Below are positions 54,210 to 62,876 of a stretch of DNA of 64,000 nucleotides, piece after piece. Source of the stretch: Lunatimonas lonarensis (lineage in GTDB: Bacteria > Bacteroidota > Bacteroidia > Cytophagales > Cyclobacteriaceae); NCBI RefSeq assembly GCF_000390185.1, contig NZ_AQHR01000066.1, positions 1 through 64,000 on the forward strand, written 5' to 3'. Position 1 is the first letter of the stretch. Every line of letters starts with the position of its first letter. Below the pieces are notes generated by a model. The model was not told where the DNA came from. It worked only from the letters and a program-made list of their open reading frames with translations, and ran no database searches. The position numbers and the translations under genes were made by a program.

Positions 54210-56288
54210 ATGAGGCACCCCATCAAAATATGTAGCTACCTGATTTATAATGCCTTGATTTTTTTGTCAGGATACATGCTCGTTAGCTGCCAACGGGAGC
54301 TTCCTGCTTACGAACCCATGAGGCCGGAGATATATGAGCTTTATCACACCTCCAATCGCCTATTGAATTCGGGACTCCTACCAAATTATCCGGATCATTT
54401 GGATTCGTTGCATAGCGTTTTTTCCGATTTGAATGTATTGGAACAGTGGAATATCTACCATCATTTGGCTTTGTTTTACATCAATTTTGACGTGGATCTG
54501 GAGAGGGCATCCCTATACAAGGACAGTATGGATCTGGTGTTGAAGGGTCTGGAGACCGTGTATAAGGTAGAGTATTCCCGGAATTTCTTTATAGAAGGAC
54601 ATATTTTTAAGGCTCAAAAACGGTATGCGGATGCCTTTCGTAGTTATTACAATTGCAGGGAGTTTGCGAGGAAGCATTTGCCGCCCTGTACCACTGCCGA
54701 CTTCACCTATCAGTTGGGTATTTTTAAATACGAGCAGCGGCAGTTCGAGCAGGCCATTGGATATTTTAAGCAGGCATTAGAAGAGGTTAGTCACTGTGGT
54801 GATTCGGATACCTTTGGTGTTAGGGTGATGGATCCCCAGAAATACCTGAACACTACCGCACTCTCCTTTGAGAAACTGGAACATTATGACAGTGCCGTAC
54901 TTTACTACGACAAAGCATTGGATTTTATTGGATCTCAGTTTGAGAAACATCCAGAAGAAACCAATCCATTGGAGTACCATTTTTTGGAGGTGGCGACCGG
55001 CGTGGTGCTCGGAAACCTGGGTGGGGTACTTGCCAGACTGGGAGATTTCGAGCGGGCCGAGGAAGTACTTCTTCGCAGTATAGAGACTAACGACCGTCCC
55101 GAATACGATATTCCCGATGCAAGAACGGCCAAGATAAAACTGGCCAACCTCTACGTGCAGCATGGCAGACTGGATCAAGCCAAAACCTTAATCGACGAGC
55201 TTGCAGATTCCATAGAACAGATTCCATTGAGAAATTCGGGATATTTTGATATACTGACCCGCTTTCACAGGTTGAGATGGTCGTATTTCGACGCGGTCGG
55301 AGACGAAGTCAATGCCTATAGGGATTTGAATGCGTATGTAAACCTCTATGAGGAGAATGAGCGGGTGGCCGAAGCCTCCCGATACCTTGATATGGAAGAA
55401 GCGTTCCGGGTTACCGAGCAGCAATACGAGATTGCGTTGATAAGCCGGGAAAATGACATCAAGAATATTTATTTGCTGGGTACAGTTATTTTTTTAGTTG
55501 TGGCCCTGGGGTTTCTGATGAATGTGGGCTTTCATCTTAAACGGTATCGGGCAATCAACAAACAGATCAGCGAGCAAAACATCGAACTTCAGGATGCGCT
55601 GGGTGCGCTGGAGCAGAGCCATGCCGAAAACTCCCGGATGATGCATATCGTAGCCCATGACCTTCGTAGCCCCATCAGCAGTATGACCATGATCGCGGAT
55701 GTGTTGTTGGAGAGCGGGAATTGGACAGAGGAAGACCGAACGCTCATCGAACATATCAAATTATCCGGAAACAACTCCCTCAACTTGGTTTCCGAAATGC
55801 TGCAGGTGAATCGGGGTATGGAGGGAATACAGAAGGAAGAAGTTGATTTGGATCGAATGCTTCATTATTGCACAGATCTTTTGAGATTTAAGGCAGATGA
55901 AAAGCGTCAGAGGATCGTGCTAAAAACAAGTTCTGTCAAAGCACTTGTGAGCAGGGAAAAGATGTGGAGGGTAGTCAGTAACCTGATAGCCAATGCGATC
56001 AAGTTCACAGAAGAGGGAGGTATTATAGAGGTGTCGTTGGAACAAAAGAATAATCAAGCTTTAATATCCGTTCAAGATAATGGAATAGGTATTCCCGATA
56101 AATTGAAAGACAGCCTTTTTGATCTTTTCACCAACAGTAAGAGGCCAGGCACGAAAGGGGAAACGCCACATGGAATGGGCTTGGCGATATCCAAGCAAAT
56201 TGTTAAGGCGCACGGTGGACGAATCTGGTTTGAAAGTGTGGAAGGCAAGGGTTCCATCTTTTTTGTTGAATTGCCCTTGGAATCTTAA
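54210..56288 (+). CDS. TPR-containing sensor histidine kinase
   Basis: 692 residues. Signal-like N-terminus with a lipobox (L-V-S-C27), about 370 residues of TPR-like repeats (HYDSAVLYYDKAL, NLYVQHGRLDQAKTLIDEL), a transmembrane segment at about 424-443, a short coiled coil, HisKA with His483 in AHDLRSP, and HATPase_c (NLIANAIKFTEE, DNGIGIP, GMGLAISKQI). No response regulator or second domain is attached or nearby. The topology of lipid anchor plus internal helix would place the TPR part in the periplasm. The regulated genes are unknown. Confidence 0.9.
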   Translation: MRHPIKICSYLIYNALIFLSGYMLVSCQRELPAYEPMRPEIYELYHTSNRLLNSGLLPNYPDHLDSLHSVFSDLNVLEQWNIYHHLALFYINFDVDLERASLYKDSMDLVLKGLETVYKVEYSRNFFIEGHIFKAQKRYADAFRSYYNCREFARKHLPPCTTADFTYQLGIFKYEQRQFEQAIGYFKQALEEVSHCGDSDTFGVRVMDPQKYLNTTALSFEKLEHYDSAVLYYDKALDFIGSQFEKHPEETNPLEYHFLEVATGVVLGNLGGVLARLGDFERAEEVLLRSIETNDRPEYDIPDARTAKIKLANLYVQHGRLDQAKTLIDELADSIEQIPLRNSGYFDILTRFHRLRWSYFDAVGDEVNAYRDLNAYVNLYEENERVAEASRYLDMEEAFRVTEQQYEIALISRENDIKNIYLLGTVIFLVVALGFLMNVGFHLKRYRAINKQISEQNIELQDALGALEQSHAENSRMMHIVAHDLRSPISSMTMIADVLLESGNWTEEDRTLIEHIKLSGNNSLNLVSEMLQVNRGMEGIQKEEVDLDRMLHYCTDLLRFKADEKRQRIVLKTSSVKALVSREKMWRVVSNLIANAIKFTEEGGIIEVSLEQKNNQALISVQDNGIGIPDKLKDSLFDLFTNSKRPGTKGETPHGMGLAISKQIVKAHGGRIWFESVEGKGSIFFVELPLES

Positions 56289-56386
56289 CTTGGCCTTTCG
56301 GTAATTTATTTCCCTATTAGTAAGCCTACTGTCTATTGCGGTCTGAAGTTTCTGTACCGTAGCTATGGGTAACCTGTTAGTCACGC

Positions 56387-56394
56387 TATATTTG
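56387..56394 (+). promoter_or_regulatory. Candidate -7 box for the LamG gene
   Basis: TATATTTG fits TAnnTTTG exactly, 10 bp before the ATG at 56405. This leaves a very short leader, and no TTG is found at -33. It may be the start of the LamG/DUF1593 transcript. Confidence 0.35.
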
Positions 56395-56404
56395 TGAAAA
56401 AAAG

Positions 56405-57244
56405 ATGCGATTTCGTTTTTGTTTGGGTTTGTTCGTCTTCCTAATAGCTATCCTTCATGCAACAGCGCAGGATCGGCATAGCAGAAAGCACCTGTTGGCG
56501 TTTTGGGATTTTTCCGAAGAGGCGGGCAGTCCGAGGGTATCGAAATCTTTTTCCAACGAGGAGGTGTATCAGTTGCTGGAGGGAACGCTTCCCATAGAGC
56601 GAATTGGCGAAGGGCCGGTAAACAATAGCTCGGCCTACATCCGGGATAGCACTTGGTTTTTTATCCCACGTGCGAAGCTCGGAAAGCTGAATATTTTTGG
56701 CCCTAATGCTCAGGTAACAGTTGTGGCCTGGGTGAAGAAGGATACTGAAAAGTATTGGCAGGCCATAGGGGGTGTTTGGGATGAAACCCGGGAAAAGCGG
56801 CAATACTATTTATTTCTGAATGCTGCGAGCAAAACCCACCATGATGAAATGAAACGGTACCCCACCAATAACTTGATTCATGGGCATATTTCTGCGACAG
56901 GAGGGAAGACGCCGGGACAGATCGCTTGGATTTCCTATGTAAGTAGCGCTGATCCCGTAGATGTGAATCAATGGGCAATGATTGCGATAACCTACGATGG
57001 AAAAGAAATCAAGGCGTTTAAAGATGGCAGGCTAAGTGCAAATGAAAAGACTAATCCATTCCCATATGAAGAGGGGATCTTTGACGGCGGGGAGGATGGA
57101 GCAGATTTCACGGTTGGGGCAAATTCCGTAATCGGCAAAATGACCAATCAGTTTATAGGTCAAATCAGTGGATTGGCAGTATTTGACGTAGCCTTGACTG
57201 AAAAAAGCCTCAAACGGCTACACAAAAAAGGCATAAAACTGTAA
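56405..57244 (+). CDS. LamG/concanavalin-like domain protein, exported
   Basis: 279 residues with a signal peptide (FLIAILHATAQ). The mature part is a jelly-roll (LamG-like) domain: LLAFWDFSEEAG opening, VTVVAWVKK, WAMIAITYDGKEIKAFKDG and QISGLAVFDVALTE. Such domains bind or decorate glycans; catalytic activity is not expected. It precedes the DUF1593 gene by 50 bp. Confidence 0.85.
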   Translation: MRFRFCLGLFVFLIAILHATAQDRHSRKHLLAFWDFSEEAGSPRVSKSFSNEEVYQLLEGTLPIERIGEGPVNNSSAYIRDSTWFFIPRAKLGKLNIFGPNAQVTVVAWVKKDTEKYWQAIGGVWDETREKRQYYLFLNAASKTHHDEMKRYPTNNLIHGHISATGGKTPGQIAWISYVSSADPVDVNQWAMIAITYDGKEIKAFKDGRLSANEKTNPFPYEEGIFDGGEDGADFTVGANSVIGKMTNQFIGQISGLAVFDVALTEKSLKRLHKKGIKL

Positions 57245-57294
57245 GGGGTTTTTGGGTTAGTTTGGTACCTTCGATAGAGTAAACCCAAAATGCC

Positions 57295-58644
57295 ATGAGA
57301 TATTTATTCTGTTCGAGTTTCTTTCTTTTTTTGTTTCCTGTTTTTTGCGGATGGAGCCAAGAATCACCGAAGCCCATTGTTATCGTTTTAACCGATATTG
57401 GAGGGGATACCGACGATGAACAGAGCCTGGTTCGATTCCTTTATTACGCAGATCATTTCGATATTCAGGGTATTTGTGCTACGAGTAGACTTGGGCATGG
57501 ACAGGATACAAAGCCTGAGTTGATTTTCAAACAACTCAAAGCCTACCAGCAAGTCTATCCAAATCTGGTGCTGCATGCAGCCGGTTTACCCCATCCCGAT
57601 ACACTGTTTGATAAGGTAAAGAATGGACTGGGTGATCATTCAAGGTTGGGAGAGGGATACGATACGGAGGCATCAGAGCATATCATCCGGATAGTTGACG
57701 ACGCTGAGGGGATGGTTCACATTCCAGTCTGGGGCGGCTTGAGGGAGCTCGCACAGGCGTTATGGAAAGTCAAGAAGGGGCGGTCGCCGGAGGAAGTGGC
57801 TGCTTTTTGCAAAAAAATCCAGGTACATGCGATAGGAGATCAAGATGGACATAGGAACTACCTGTGGAGTGAGTTTAAGGATTTGCGCTTTATTGCCAGT
57901 GGATTTGCTTGGTTGGGATTTACAGGTGTGCGTGAACTCAGTGCTTTTAGAGGTATGTATATGACCGGAGACGTTAGTATGCAGGACGGAGACTGGGTTC
58001 GCAACCATATACATGGCAATGGAGCCCTCAGTGATTGTTATCAATTGCACGGACACGGGACGGACGGGATGAAGGAGGGAGATAGTCCGTCTTTTCTAGG
58101 ATTGATATCCAATGGATTGAATAGTCCCGAAAGACCCGAATGGGGTGGTTGGGGTGGCCGTTTTCGAAAAATCCCAGGGTCAATCTACGTCGATGCTCCT
58201 GATTTTTTGGATGGTACCTTAAATGAGCGGCATTCGGTAGCCAGATGGAGACGTGCCTTTCAACGTGATTTTATGGCTCGGATCAAATGGGCTACCAACA
58301 GCTTCCAGGAAGCCAACCACCCTCCAACGGTATGTGTAAATGGGTCAACCGGGTTGGATCCGGTCGTTTTCTCGGTAAAGGGTGGAGAATCTATCCGTTT
58401 GGATGCCGCAGGCAGCATGGATGTAGACGGCGATGGATTGGGTTTCAATTGGTTTGTCTACGAGGAATTGTTCAAACCGTCTCAGGAACTTTTTTCCTCA
58501 TCAGCGAGAGAGGATGCGGCCATCTTGGTCCGTATTCCGGAAGATGGGTTAGCGGCACCGGTTCATATTATACTGGAAGTTCAGGACACGGGTGTTCCGC
58601 AGTTAAGTTCCTACCGACGCATTATTTTCCAACCAGAACCTTAG
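57295..58644 (+). CDS. DUF1593 (nucleoside-hydrolase-like) secreted protein
   Basis: 449 residues. A signal peptide leads into a nucleoside-hydrolase-like DUF1593 domain with the metal-site pattern LTDIGGDTDDEQSL at the start and HAIGDQDGH, then a C-terminal Ig-like domain (SVKGGESIRLDAAGSMDVDGDG). Family members are often near glycan genes and may act on nucleoside- or sugar-like bonds. The reaction here is unknown. Transcribed with LamG and perhaps with the second Gfo/Idh/MocA gene 158 bp downstream. Confidence 0.88.
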   Translation: MRYLFCSSFFLFLFPVFCGWSQESPKPIVIVLTDIGGDTDDEQSLVRFLYYADHFDIQGICATSRLGHGQDTKPELIFKQLKAYQQVYPNLVLHAAGLPHPDTLFDKVKNGLGDHSRLGEGYDTEASEHIIRIVDDAEGMVHIPVWGGLRELAQALWKVKKGRSPEEVAAFCKKIQVHAIGDQDGHRNYLWSEFKDLRFIASGFAWLGFTGVRELSAFRGMYMTGDVSMQDGDWVRNHIHGNGALSDCYQLHGHGTDGMKEGDSPSFLGLISNGLNSPERPEWGGWGGRFRKIPGSIYVDAPDFLDGTLNERHSVARWRRAFQRDFMARIKWATNSFQEANHPPTVCVNGSTGLDPVVFSVKGGESIRLDAAGSMDVDGDGLGFNWFVYEELFKPSQELFSSSAREDAAILVRIPEDGLAAPVHIILEVQDTGVPQLSSYRRIIFQPEP

Positions 58645-58802
58645 CGTTTGCATCATAGCTTAAAATCGGGAGCTAATCAACCCCTTTCACCCACAGAATC
58701 GAGTAGAGGTTTACTGTTTTGCAAAAAAAACATCCGTTTTTAGAATTTAATCATTATACTGCCTTTTGAAAAATAGTTACCCAAAAATTATACACCAAAA
58801 AT

Positions 58803-60215
58803 ATGAATAAAAACCGAAGGAGTTTTATAAAAACCGGAGCCATGAGTGCTGCGGGTATTACGTTGATTCCCTCGATGGTACTGGGAAAGCCGCTTGGGCA
58901 CGTAGCGCCAAGCGACAAAGTTAACCTGGCATGTTGTGGCATTGGCCACAGGGGCGGAGAAATCATCCGCGCACTGCACGAGACCGGTTTGGCCAATGTT
59001 GTGGCGCTCTGCGACGTGGATATGGGGGCTCCCCACACCCAACGGGTAATTGAGATGTTCCCCGACGTTCCCCGGTTTCAGGATTTCCGGGTAATGTTTG
59101 ACAAAATGGGCAATCAGATAGAAGCGGTTACCGTTGGGACGCCGGACTTCTCCCATTTTCCCATTACCATGCATGCCATGGCACTTGGCAAACACGTATA
59201 CGTGGAAAAACCCATGGCGAGAACCTTTCAGGAGGTAGAGCTCATGATGGAAGGCGCCAAAAAATACAAAGTGGCCACGCAGATGGGAAATCAGGGGCAC
59301 TCAGAAGGGAACTACTTTCAGTTTAAGGCGTGGAAAGATGCGGGCATCATCAAGGATGTAACGGCCATGACCGCCCATATGAACGGAAGGAGACGTTGGC
59401 ATGATTGGGATGTGAATATGGGTGCCTATCCGGCAGGTCAGCCTAAACCTGCAACCATGGATTGGGATACCTGGCTCTCAGCAATCGAACACCACGACTT
59501 CCATAAGGATTTTCATGAAGGCCAGTGGCGTTGTTGGTTCCAATTTGGCATGGGCGCCTTGGGAGATTGGGGAGCTCATATCATGGACACGGCCCATGAG
59601 TTTCTGGAGCTAGGCTTACCCTATGAGGTCAATCCGGTAAAACTAGATGGCCATAATCCCTTTTTCTTTCCAATGGCCTCGACCTTGGACTTTAAGTTTC
59701 CTGCACGAAAGGATATGCCTGCCTGCACCATTACCTGGTATGATGGCGTAAACAATATCCCCGCAGTGCCGGATGGCTACGGTGTGTCGGAGTTGGATCC
59801 GAACATTCCGCCACCAAGCACCGGACAATTGCAGCCTGCCAGGCTTAACCCCGGTAAAATCATCTATGGAAAGGACTTAACCTTTAAAGGAGGTTCGCAT
59901 GGCAGTACGCTGAGCATTATTCCTGAGGAAGCGGCCAAAGACATGGCATCCAAGCTTCCGGAGGTACCGGAAAGCCCATCCAATCATTTCGCTAATTTCC
60001 TCAAGGCCTGCAAGGGCGAGGAGAAATGCCGATCTTCGTTTGAAATAGCGGGCCCGTTAAGCCAAGTTTTCTGTTTGGGTGTTTTGGCACAGCAAATGAA
60101 TACAAAGATCGTCTTTGACCGTGAAACCAAGAAGGTGGTAAATAATCCGCTGGCGAATGCCATGTTGATAGGGCCTCCTCCAAGAAAGGGATGGGAACAG
60201 TATTACCGCGTTTAA
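58803..60215 (+). CDS. Gfo/Idh/MocA family oxidoreductase, Tat-exported (2)
   Basis: 470 residues. A Tat-type signal (KNRRSFIKTGAMSAAG) is followed by the Rossmann motif (CCGIGHRGGE, LCDVDMG) and the conserved EKP in YVEKPMARTF. It has a longer C-terminal domain than cytoplasmic members and is probably an exported sugar oxidoreductase. It differs from the first one in this window by having the normal EKP. Confidence 0.92.
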   Translation: MNKNRRSFIKTGAMSAAGITLIPSMVLGKPLGHVAPSDKVNLACCGIGHRGGEIIRALHETGLANVVALCDVDMGAPHTQRVIEMFPDVPRFQDFRVMFDKMGNQIEAVTVGTPDFSHFPITMHAMALGKHVYVEKPMARTFQEVELMMEGAKKYKVATQMGNQGHSEGNYFQFKAWKDAGIIKDVTAMTAHMNGRRRWHDWDVNMGAYPAGQPKPATMDWDTWLSAIEHHDFHKDFHEGQWRCWFQFGMGALGDWGAHIMDTAHEFLELGLPYEVNPVKLDGHNPFFFPMASTLDFKFPARKDMPACTITWYDGVNNIPAVPDGYGVSELDPNIPPPSTGQLQPARLNPGKIIYGKDLTFKGGSHGSTLSIIPEEAAKDMASKLPEVPESPSNHFANFLKACKGEEKCRSSFEIAGPLSQVFCLGVLAQQMNTKIVFDRETKKVVNNPLANAMLIGPPPRKGWEQYYRV

Positions 60216-60241
60216 ACCCTGCCTGTTTTTGAAACATCTAT

Positions 60242-60284
60242 AAAGAGTCCACGGTCACGATTTTTCGGAGATGGTGGACTCTTT
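60242..60284 (+). terminator. Hairpin after the second Gfo/Idh/MocA gene
   Basis: Perfect 11-bp stem AAAGAGTCCAC / GTGGACTCTTT with a 21-nt loop. The T-run after it is short (CTTTGCTG), so termination strength is uncertain. Confidence 0.55.
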
Positions 60285-60337
60285 GCTGTAGTTATTGCTT
60301 GATAATCATCTGTCTGCCTTTAAACCCAAACCTTAGC

Positions 60338-61900
60338 ATGAACCGGCTTATCCCTTTCCACCACCTGTTGGGTGTTTTTTTGATTTTTCTGCTGCCGGCC
60401 TGCGGTATCAACGGGCGTATAGATACGAAGCCTTCTAAACCCAACATTGTCTTCATTTTTGCAGATGATATGGGGTACGGTGATATTCGTTCGCTTAATG
60501 CAGGCTCCAAAATCAATACCCCGAACCTCGACAAAATGGTATCGGAAGGGATGTACTTTACCCAGGCGCATGCCAGTGCATCGGTGTGTACGCCGTCCCG
60601 ATATGGGTTGCTTACCGGTAGGTATGGGTTTCGTTCGGACGCAGCCGCATACGGAATCACTGGTTTTTCTGGGCCGGTGGTAGAGGAGGGAAGAGAAACC
60701 CTGGCAACGCTGTTAAAGCGGGCAGGTTACCATACGGGTATTGTGGGCAAGTGGCATTTAGGCTTGGAATGGCAGACAAGGGATGGTTTACCCGCGCGAT
60801 TGGATACAGAGACGGGCTTTTCAAATATAGAGTATGCTAAGCCGGTTCAATGGGGACCGTCAAATGTGGGGTTTGACGAGTCGTTTATTCACCCAGCCTC
60901 ATTGGACATGCCTCCTTACGTGTTTTTAAGAAATCATGAGGTTGTCAACCCGGACGTGGTACTTAGTTCCTCGGTTTATCCGAGGCGAAAGGAGGGAACG
61001 GTTTTATCCTGGGATAAAAAGCATTCCGATGACAGGGCTATCTACTGGGAAAAGGGCGTTTGGTGGAGAGATGGGGAAATGTCTACGGATTTCCTTTTCG
61101 AGGCTTGCCAGCCGACCCTTCTTGACGAAGGGATAGATTTTATTGCAAGGCACACCAGTCGAGGTGCGGTGGAGCCGTTTTTTTTATACTTACCGCTTAC
61201 AGGCCCACACACACCATGGCTACCTTCGCAAGCCAATCAGGGTAGATCAAAGGCCGGTGTTTATGGGGATTTCGTATTGGATATTGATTTTTTGGTTGGT
61301 AAGATCATGGAGGTGCTGGAAGAGCAGGGAATAGCAGACCAAACTCTTCTGATTTTTGCCAGCGATAACGGAGCCTATTGGCCGGAGTCGGAAGTCGATT
61401 TGTTTTCCCACGATGCCAATGGCGGTAGGAGAGGACAGAAGGGAGATGTCTGGGATGGAGGGCATCGTATTCCCTTAATTGTCCGATGGCCGGAAGTTGT
61501 CCAGAAGGGGCGGTCTTCCGACGCATTGATCAGCCTTACCGATTGGATGGCGACCTTTGCGGATATGCTCCAGGTTGCTACTGGAGAAGTATATGGGGAG
61601 GACAGCGAGACGTTTTGGCCTTTGTTGTCGGGAACCTCAAACGAAGGAACGCGGACAGAAATGGTGCATCATTCCTCACGAAACCTTTATAGCATCCGAA
61701 GCGGAGGCTGGAAATACATAGAGGGATTGGGATCAGGCGGGTTTACCGATCCGGCACTTATTGCCCCGGCTGAGGGGGATCCCAAGGGACAACTTTACAA
61801 TGAAGCATTGGATGTTGCCGAGCAGGAAAACCTGTTTTTCAAGCATCCGGAAATTGTAGAACGACTTTCTGAAAGGCTACTTCAGATCCGGAGTAGATAA
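60338..61900 (+). CDS. Sulfatase, Cys-type lipoprotein
   Basis: 520 residues of family S1. The lipoprotein signal ends in LLPAC (Cys22). The metal motif NIVFIFADDMGYGD begins at 36 and the signature is C84-T-P-S-R88, the Cys to be formylglycine. GIVGKWHLG and FASDNGAYWPE follow. The start ATG 60338 is chosen; the frame stays open upstream to 60299 without a clear start. It belongs to the arylsulfatase A-like type and is likely active on a sulfated sugar. The pirin gene converges at 13 bp. Confidence 0.93.
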   Translation: MNRLIPFHHLLGVFLIFLLPACGINGRIDTKPSKPNIVFIFADDMGYGDIRSLNAGSKINTPNLDKMVSEGMYFTQAHASASVCTPSRYGLLTGRYGFRSDAAAYGITGFSGPVVEEGRETLATLLKRAGYHTGIVGKWHLGLEWQTRDGLPARLDTETGFSNIEYAKPVQWGPSNVGFDESFIHPASLDMPPYVFLRNHEVVNPDVVLSSSVYPRRKEGTVLSWDKKHSDDRAIYWEKGVWWRDGEMSTDFLFEACQPTLLDEGIDFIARHTSRGAVEPFFLYLPLTGPHTPWLPSQANQGRSKAGVYGDFVLDIDFLVGKIMEVLEEQGIADQTLLIFASDNGAYWPESEVDLFSHDANGGRRGQKGDVWDGGHRIPLIVRWPEVVQKGRSSDALISLTDWMATFADMLQVATGEVYGEDSETFWPLLSGTSNEGTRTEMVHHSSRNLYSIRSGGWKYIEGLGSGGFTDPALIAPAEGDPKGQLYNEALDVAEQENLFFKHPEIVERLSERLLQIRSR

Positions 61901-61913
61901 GCCTCTGACAATC

Positions 61914-62783
61914 TTATGCAGGCAAAGGAACAAATCCCGTCTCTCCCTTAATTTTTGGGAACCGTTGGTTTTTCCAGTCCTCTTTTGCCCGCTCGATTAC
62001 CTCGGGGTCGGAGTGCACAAAATTCCAATAAATGTGTCTTTCCTCAGGAAACGGCTCACCGCCAAACAGGTAAATGGTCGTATTTGCACCGATCTCAAAG
62101 GAACACAGTTTGGCGTTCTCAGCAATGAGAATCTGCCTGGGGCCGAACGTGTTTCCCTCGGTGTTGATTTCTCCTTCTAAGATATAAAGGCCGCTTTCAC
62201 CGAATAACGCGTCGCCGACATCCATTAAACGCGGCTCGGAAGCCTTTATCTCAATCATGTACATGGGACTATATACCGGAACCGGAGATCTTCTGCCAAA
62301 GGCCTCTCCGGCGATCAACTTAAAGGAAACTCCATCTGAAATCCATCCCGGGATTTCCTTTTCAGATACGTGGACGAAACTTGGATCAATATCCTCTTGT
62401 CCTTTGGGCAGTGCCACCCAAATCTGTAGTCCGTGAAGCGTCTTGGCTTTGTTCCGAAGATCTATTGGCGTTCGCTCGGAATGTACGACTCCCTTTCCGG
62501 CTGTCATCCAGTTAACAGCACCGGGTTTGATCTCCACTTCCGAACCTACGCTGTCTCGGTGCATAATGCTACCCTCAAACAGAAAGGTAAGCGTAGACAG
62601 TCCGATGTGTGGATGGGGAGGCACGTCAAAGTTTTCGGAGGAGGAAAGGCTGACCGGTCCCATGTGGTCTATAAAGGCAAATGGCCCCACCATTCTTTTT
62701 TTGTAAAAGGGGAGTAGCCTTCCCACCATAAAACTCCCGATGGACCGCTCCCTTTCCTCAATAATCAACTGGATGTTTGACAT
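61914..62783 (-). CDS. Pirin family protein
   Basis: 289 residues, two cupin halves. The N-terminal cupin has PPHPHIGLSTLTFLFEG and the KGVVHSE histidine of the metal site, while the C-terminal half is more diverged. Pirins are cytoplasmic iron proteins, some with quercetin dioxygenase activity and others acting as cofactors or redox sensors. The role here is unknown. It is convergent with the sulfatase and divergent to the last sulfatase with 93 bp between. Confidence 0.92.
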   Translation of the reverse strand: MSNIQLIIEERERSIGSFMVGRLLPFYKKRMVGPFAFIDHMGPVSLSSSENFDVPPHPHIGLSTLTFLFEGSIMHRDSVGSEVEIKPGAVNWMTAGKGVVHSERTPIDLRNKAKTLHGLQIWVALPKGQEDIDPSFVHVSEKEIPGWISDGVSFKLIAGEAFGRRSPVPVYSPMYMIEIKASEPRLMDVGDALFGESGLYILEGEINTEGNTFGPRQILIAENAKLCSFEIGANTTIYLFGGEPFPEERHIYWNFVHSDPEVIERAKEDWKNQRFPKIKGETGFVPLPA

Positions 62784-62876
62784 AAGAACTGAATTTTACG
62801 GAAAAACTGACCTGCACCGCCAATAGGTTAAAAATAGTTGTATTTTTAGACTAATAACCCATTTAGCTTCAAAAAA

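Noticed and set aside
60242-60284. Hairpin as a strong terminator
   Set aside because: The stem is good but the following T-run is short, so only moderate confidence was given.
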